Shown here: positions 40,182 through 44,433 of the stretch, piece after piece | Layout of the letters: each line of letters starts with the position of its first letter | Position numbering within the stretch: position 1 is the first letter of the stretch | From: CAZJWR01 sp964549765 | GTDB taxonomy: Bacteria > Zixibacteria > MSB-5A5 > GN15 > JAAZOE01 | DNA: 44,433 bases | Assembly (NCBI GenBank): GCA_964549765.1 | Contig: CAZJWR010000028.1 | Span: 1-44,433, forward strand | Reading direction: 5' to 3' | Notes under the pieces: generated by a model | Told to the model about the DNA's origin: nothing | Seen by the model: the letters and a program-made list of their open reading frames with translations, nothing else | Database searches by the model: none | Made by a program: the position numbers and the translations under genes

Positions 40182-41429
40182 TTAGAACATGTACTTCAGA
40201 GAAACGCGAGTGGCCAGCATATTGGGACTATCCACGTCCTCACCGGAGATGAAATACGGCCCGGTGGTCAGGAAATCAGGGTTAATGCTGGCGTCCATTG
40301 TGAAACTATTCCAGTGGAAGCCGGCGCCCAGATAAGTAGTCGTGACCGCATATTTCGATTTGTCTTTTTCATAGCTGGTCGGCTCATAGGTATCTAATAC
40401 CCACTGGGTGACAACGCCGCTGCGAAAATCCATCCACTTAAAGACCTTGCCGTCAATACCAATCTTGAAATACGGCAAAGTGAGCATGCTTTCCTTCCAC
40501 TCCGTGGTAGTATCGGGTGTGGTGTATTCGTATTTATCCTTGTAACTCGCCAGATTGAAGCCGAAATCGGTCACCACGAGAACATTCTCTGTGGCTTCGT
40601 AGTTCATCCCGAGGCCGAGATCAAAGGTGACTTCAGTATATTTCTCCGTGTTATCCAGAGTCCAGGTGCCCGCACTGTCATAGTATGTTTCCATACCCTC
40701 CTTGCTGTACATTAAGCCAAAGTGCGGTATCAAGACCCATCCGCCCATGGGATCCATCCAATACCGGGCGTTCAATTTAAGGTCCATATTGCCCTTCGGC
40801 TTGGACATATCGACGACGCCCAGAGTGGGATCTTCCCAATCCTTGTCCGTCCAGGTCGTCATTGCAACACCGGCGGCGAGGTCGAGTTTCTTCTCCATCG
40901 GGGAAATTCCAAAATTGAACTCGTATGTGCTTATGGACCGGTCATAATTATTCGATGTGGTCGTATCTTCGTTCTTGTCGCTTACATTGTAGAAGTTGAA
41001 GTTGAATCCGAATGGTATTTCACCCAATACGCGACCATATGTTAGGCTGATCCGGTTATTGGTGTAAATGGCATTCGCCTTGTCATAGAAGTAGTAGTCG
41101 AGAATGCTTGGGACTTTCGGTTCGGTGGAGAAATAGACGCCCAATACCCACGGATTTTCCGACGCCTCTCCGAATCCCAGGTTGGCGCCGACCTTGTAGA
41201 TAATGTCCTCGCCACCCTGCTTGAGTGGATATTCATTGGCATACGCGTCGACTTCACCGATGAACAGCTTCGGGTAGTAGTTGATGGTCGACGGGTAGAG
41301 AAGGATATTCGCGTCGTCCTTCACGACGTTGTTGACCTCGCCCATGGTCATGACGCGCGTTTCGGTGGCATATGCCATGGCGCCCAACAGAAACGCGATC
41401 AAAACCGAGAAAATTAACATTCGCTTCAT
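40182..41429 (-). CDS. Outer-membrane beta-barrel protein
   Basis: A 415-residue protein with a signal peptide (cleaved after AMAYA, about residue 21). The mature chain alternates aromatic and polar residues in amphipathic strands with Asp/Thr-rich turns (YNVSDKNEDTT, KDKYEYTTPDTT) and ends in SLKYMF. A C-terminal Phe in this context is the outer-membrane insertion signal. I do not recognise a family beyond a general barrel. It has an AAAGG ribosome site eight bases upstream and its own terminator. It could be a porin or a structural surface protein. Confidence 0.78.
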   Translation of the reverse strand: MKRMLIFSVLIAFLLGAMAYATETRVMTMGEVNNVVKDDANILLYPSTINYYPKLFIGEVDAYANEYPLKQGGEDIIYKVGANLGFGEASENPWVLGVYFSTEPKVPSILDYYFYDKANAIYTNNRISLTYGRVLGEIPFGFNFNFYNVSDKNEDTTTSNNYDRSISTYEFNFGISPMEKKLDLAAGVAMTTWTDKDWEDPTLGVVDMSKPKGNMDLKLNARYWMDPMGGWVLIPHFGLMYSKEGMETYYDSAGTWTLDNTEKYTEVTFDLGLGMNYEATENVLVVTDFGFNLASYKDKYEYTTPDTTTEWKESMLTLPYFKIGIDGKVFKWMDFRSGVVTQWVLDTYEPTSYEKDKSKYAVTTTYLGAGFHWNSFTMDASINPDFLTTGPYFISGEDVDSPNMLATRVSLKYMF

Positions 41430-41955
41430 AGCACAAACCTTTCGCTAAAGTTAATCGTTTATCTGTTTTCTTCGTTGAATCCGCACGCGGCGTTGAACGT
41501 CCGTGCCGCCGCCTGCGTCGTAAGATCGATGATACATCTCCTTACGTACCCTTCACACCATACACATTCCTCCATGATTGTCTCCCCCGCCTCCGCGGGA
41601 TGAAACCTCTTATCCTGTTTATCTATCCCTGAACGTCTTAATCCTGATCTTCAGCTATCTCCCGCAAGTCGAACCGTAATTAACCGTTTGTTAAAAAGAG
41701 CGCAACAAAAAAAATTCAATTTTTTTTATGGCGCTATTCTCACTCAAACGATTTTATCGCCATCGGCACGATTCATGCGTGCGAGATGTTCGCCCCGTAT
41801 CAACCTCCTGTTCCTATCATCCATGCTCCCGATGCTAACCGCCGATCATTTCGGATTCGAAACATCCGACTATGATCTTCCATTTCACGCATATACGCAA
41901 AATTTTTAATATCGGCGCAACTATTTTTTTTGCCGAAAATTTTTCTCGCCATCAC
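41430..41955. other. Long AT-rich intergenic region upstream of the barrel-protein gene
   Basis: 526 bp without a supported gene. It must hold the promoter of the minus-strand barrel gene, though no good -35/-10 pair was found close to 41429. It includes A/T-rich palindrome 41707-41727. An apparent 73-codon plus-strand frame at 41688-41909 has no SD, signal or compositional support. Confidence 0.5.
41707..41727. repeat. Perfect A/T palindrome
   Basis: A8TT (41707-41716), a single central C, then AAT8 (41718-41727): two 10-bp arms. It may form a cruciform or a curved A-tract, or terminate transcription from either side. Confidence 0.7.
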
Positions 41956-42051
41956 CTATCCGGCCCCGTATTTCGATACCGTCATGACGATGATAAGTAC
42001 TACCGCCGCCACCGCCAGAACCACTATGGCCAACATCGTCAACTTGTTCAT
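41956..42051 (-). CDS. 31-residue single-span membrane mini-protein
   Basis: Starts at the ATG at 42051 with AGGGA seven bases upstream and ends in TAG at 41958-41956. The product, MNKLTMLAIVVLAVAAVV... ending SKYGAG, is one hydrophobic helix with a Lys near each end. It is a typical small single-span protein too short for most gene finders. A promoter with TTGACA and a 16-bp spacer sits upstream (42081-42108). The function is unknown. Confidence 0.6.
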   Translation of the reverse strand: MNKLTMLAIVVLAVAAVVLIIVMTVSKYGAG

Positions 42052-42080
42052 ATAAGCATCCCTGTCCGGTAACGCATAAA

Positions 42081-42108
42081 TGAATATGTATTGACGACGA
42101 TTTGTCAA
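42081..42108 (-). promoter_or_regulatory. Possible promoter of the 31-residue protein
   Basis: Minus strand TTGACA (42108-42103), 16-bp spacer, TATTCA (42086-42081); the predicted start near 42074 leaves a leader of about 23 nt including the SD. The -35 lies inside the inverted repeat TTGAC-GACGATTT-GTCAA (42091-42108). Confidence 0.5.
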
Positions 42109-42219
42109 CCAAAGTTTCTCATTTTTATGAAAGCGTGATACGAGACATTCCCATTTTTCATTGGACTTTCTCCGGGGCGATTACCTATTTTATTCTCATC
42201 TACCATAGGAGGGTACCTG

Positions 42220-44367
42220 ATGAGGCCGATACTTATTGGCTGGTTCGTTATCATGGCGCTGGCGGGGACGGTCTGCGCCCAGGATAATCCCGATCTGCTC
42301 CAAGCGGCGCTCGATTCGATCGGTTTCTCCCGAACCGATCTGGGAATTCATCCCGAGGGATACTGGGGCCGATTTCCCATGGATATCCCTTACCGCCTCA
42401 AATCATTCGACGACCTGTTCGCCGAACCGCTCAAATTGTACGACTACGCCGAATCGTACGGCGGCGCCGTCGGGAGATTTTGTCATCCCGACCGGCTCGA
42501 CAGCTTGGACGACAACCTCTATAACTTGGTCTATTTTCTTGGCGTTGAACGAAAGCTCGGTGGATTTCGCTCCTACGGCGCCAACCTGATCGACGCCCCG
42601 GAGGGCGTCTATCCCCTGTTGCAGGCCATGGAAAATCTCTACCTCTCGGCCGGCCAGAAAATGCAATTCACGACCTTCGGCAAAAAATCAGATTGGCCCG
42701 ACTATAAGAAAGAATTCCAGACCAAAATCGAGCCGCTGCCGTTCGAGGTCAGAACCGCACTGGCGGCTCTTCTGGAAAATATCCGCGAAGCCCTTTATTG
42801 GCGCGAACTCGCCATCCGCAATATACCAGCCGACGTGCGCCAGAAGGTTTTCGCCATCCACGACCTGGCCGACACCCAGGGCGACGGCATGGTCTATCAT
42901 CCCGAAATCGACGATGCCGCCACGACCATCGATTTCGCGTCGCTCTGCTACGCCGGTCTCAAAGTCGCCGCCGCCGCGGAACGGGCCGAAAAAGCCCTCC
43001 GGCCGCACCTGGCCCTTATTCCGGCGGATTTCTCGCTGGACTTCCCGACTCCCTACGGCCGGTTTGTTATCGGGGGGCCCGATTCCGACCAAATCGACGG
43101 CGCCGACTGCCTGCTCATCGTCGATTTCGGCGGCAACGACACCTATACCGGCCCGGTGGGCGCGACGACCCGTCCCGATCAGGGTATTTCGGTGATTATT
43201 GATCTGGCCGGCGACGATATCTACTCCCAGGAAAACGACCGGGAACCGTCATGCGGCGCGGGGATTCTTGGCGTGGGATTTCTTTACGACGCCGATGGCT
43301 CCGATCAATATCAGGGAACCGTCTTCGCGCAGGGCGCCGGATTCCTGGGCATGGGAATATTGTTCGACAAGGCCGGCGATGACGATTACTGGGCGCAGAC
43401 AAGTTCGCAGGGGGCCGGGTATTTTGGCTTCGGCATCGCTGTCGACGCCGCCGGAAACGATAATTACTATATTTACGGCGATGGTCAGGGATTCGGCGGG
43501 ATCGGCGGCGGCGTGGGCTGCCTGGCCGATTATTCCGGCGACGATGTCTACACCGCCGAGCCGTCGGCGGACGTCGTCAACCGGGGCGATTATCACAGCG
43601 ATTTCAAAATCAACGTCAACGCCGCCCAGGGCGCTGGGATGGGGCGGCGCGGTGACGGCTCCGACGGCCACAGCTGGGCCGGCGGCGTCGGCGCCATCGT
43701 CGATATCAAAGGTAACGACCGCTATATTTCCGGCAACTGGACCCTGGGCTGCGGATATTGGTTTGGCATCGGGATCTGTTACGACGGCGAGGGCGATGAC
43801 GAATATAAATCGGTCTATTTCACCCAGGCCTCCGGAGCGCATTTTTGCAACGGCGTGCTGGTCGATGAATCCGGCGACGACAAACACCTGCTGTACGAAA
43901 CCGCCGGAGCCGCTCTCGGCTTCGGATGGGATTACACCAACGCCCTGTTCGTCGACCGCAAGGGCAACGATCAATACGAGGCCAAAATGATTTCTTACGG
44001 CCTCGCCCAGATCAGATCGTTCGCCTTTTTCTTCGACATGGACGGCAACGACACTTACCTGTACGACGAAGGCCAAGAGGGATTCGGCGCGGCGACTTTC
44101 CGCGAGGATTACGCCCAACCGAGTTCGCTCATGACCTATTATTATTATTCCAAGTCGGCCGGGATATTCATCGATGCCTCGGGGGCCGACCTGTACTGGA
44201 TGCGTCGGGGTCAGGAAACGATCGCGTCGAATGTGTATCATGATAATGAAATCTGGCGGTCGCCCAAAAAAGACGATCCCAATTACGGGCATAATAATTT
44301 CGGGATCGGCATCGACGCCGACAGCGGTCATATTCCGCTTCTGGAAATCTTCGACGAGAAGGAATAA
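42220..44367 (+). CDS. Large secreted protein with 26-28-residue Gly/Asp-rich repeats
   Basis: A 715-residue protein with SD AGGAGGG six bases before the ATG and a signal peptide cleaved near VCAQ (about residue 20-21). The N-terminal 280 residues form a largely helical region with no family I recognise (LKLYDYAESYGGAVGRF; WRELAIRNIPADVRQKVFAI). From about residue 285 comes a series of about 12 units, each with a turn G[DN]Dx[YH] (GGNDTY, AGDDIY, DGSDQY, AGDDDY, AGNDNY, SGDDVY, KGNDRY, EGDDEY, SGDDKH, KGNDQY, DGNDTY, SGADLY) and often QGxGxxGxGxxxD between turns. The early units are 26 or 28 residues apart. This looks like a parallel beta-helix or solenoid, possibly calcium-binding. It is followed by a terminator at 44389. 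Confidence 0.8.
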   Translation: MRPILIGWFVIMALAGTVCAQDNPDLLQAALDSIGFSRTDLGIHPEGYWGRFPMDIPYRLKSFDDLFAEPLKLYDYAESYGGAVGRFCHPDRLDSLDDNLYNLVYFLGVERKLGGFRSYGANLIDAPEGVYPLLQAMENLYLSAGQKMQFTTFGKKSDWPDYKKEFQTKIEPLPFEVRTALAALLENIREALYWRELAIRNIPADVRQKVFAIHDLADTQGDGMVYHPEIDDAATTIDFASLCYAGLKVAAAAERAEKALRPHLALIPADFSLDFPTPYGRFVIGGPDSDQIDGADCLLIVDFGGNDTYTGPVGATTRPDQGISVIIDLAGDDIYSQENDREPSCGAGILGVGFLYDADGSDQYQGTVFAQGAGFLGMGILFDKAGDDDYWAQTSSQGAGYFGFGIAVDAAGNDNYYIYGDGQGFGGIGGGVGCLADYSGDDVYTAEPSADVVNRGDYHSDFKINVNAAQGAGMGRRGDGSDGHSWAGGVGAIVDIKGNDRYISGNWTLGCGYWFGIGICYDGEGDDEYKSVYFTQASGAHFCNGVLVDESGDDKHLLYETAGAALGFGWDYTNALFVDRKGNDQYEAKMISYGLAQIRSFAFFFDMDGNDTYLYDEGQEGFGAATFREDYAQPSSLMTYYYYSKSAGIFIDASGADLYWMRRGQETIASNVYHDNEIWRSPKKDDPNYGHNNFGIGIDADSGHIPLLEIFDEKE

Positions 44368-44388
44368 CTCGGATTCGCCAAATAGATA

Positions 44389-44414
44389 CCCCCGGCTAAA
44401 GCCGGGGTTCTTTT
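44389..44414 (+). terminator. Rho-independent terminator of the repeat-protein gene
   Basis: Stem CCCCCGGC (44389-44396) / GCCGGGG (44401-44407) around TAAA, then TTCTTTT, 22 bp past the stop codon. Confidence 0.88.
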
Positions 44415-44433
44415 GGCTTACGCCAAGCGCTTC

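Noticed and set aside
41688..41909. 73-residue plus-strand frame in the AT-rich gap
   Set aside because: No SD, no recognisable signal or domain; begins inside an A/T run.
43249..44331. 360-residue minus-strand frame opposite the repeat protein
   Set aside because: Its Val/Ala/Ile-rich repeats mirror the GDDxY repeats of the plus-strand gene; no ribosome site or signal peptide.

Overview
The window reads as a moderately GC-rich bacterial chromosome segment from a diderm (Gram-negative) organism. It has signal peptidase I, a site-2 protease, ExbB/ExbD-type proton channels, a C-terminal-Phe outer-membrane barrel protein and several lipoproteins. Secreted proteins with dockerin-like repeats, FG-GAP/thrombospondin-type-3 repeats and SbsA-type Ig domains, no cohesin gene in view, a fused E1 alpha/beta dehydrogenase and an 11-gene complex I operon fit an uncultivated lineage of the FCB / Zixibacteria-like group. 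That placement is inference from gene style; there is no rRNA in the window. Promoters look like ordinary sigma-70 sites (TTGACA, 16-18 bp spacer, TATAAT-like).

Layout. 1-4627 (minus): an envelope-energisation operon encoding a secreted TPR protein, a four-TM protein with a large Ala-rich loop, an ExbB/TolQ channel and an ExbD/TolR subunit cut by the window edge. 4645-8690 (minus): a small two-TM protein, a secreted protein with repeated TonB-C-like domains, and fused 2-oxoacid dehydrogenase E1. 8910-11334 (plus): strong promoter, small secreted dockerin protein, a frame-broken FG-GAP/dockerin protein and a terminator. 11470-15690 (minus): four-Cys mini-protein, lepB, rseP, dxr, cyclophilin lipoprotein. 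15812-19729: a GT2 glycosyltransferase on a probably leaderless transcript, a convergent YfhO-like membrane protein, and a lipoprotein with haem-c-like motifs. 19825-23922: Na/phosphate cotransporter plus PhoU (plus strand), then a Ca/Na-exchanger-like protein and a secreted YCII-SRPBCC fusion (minus). 24035-26078: small hydrophobic protein, DUF502 protein and PTS-EIIA/CBS fusion.

26090-36025 (minus) is the complex I operon nuoABCDHIJKLMN, tightly packed and without nuoEFG. It should form the membrane arm and quinone-reducing module; the electron-input module is not in this window. 36395-39864 holds an MFS transporter, RidA, an HD-GYP protein and an unknown 207-residue protein. 40125-44414 contains an outer-membrane barrel protein, a long AT-rich intergenic stretch, a previously uncounted 31-residue membrane mini-protein, and a 715-residue secreted protein with about 12 glycine/aspartate-rich repeats.

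The most promising uncharacterised biology is the TPR/loop-protein/ExbB/ExbD operon together with the nearby unanchored TonB-C-like repeat protein, the 26-28-residue repeat protein at the right edge, the secreted YCII-SRPBCC fusion, and the evidence for leaderless transcripts.
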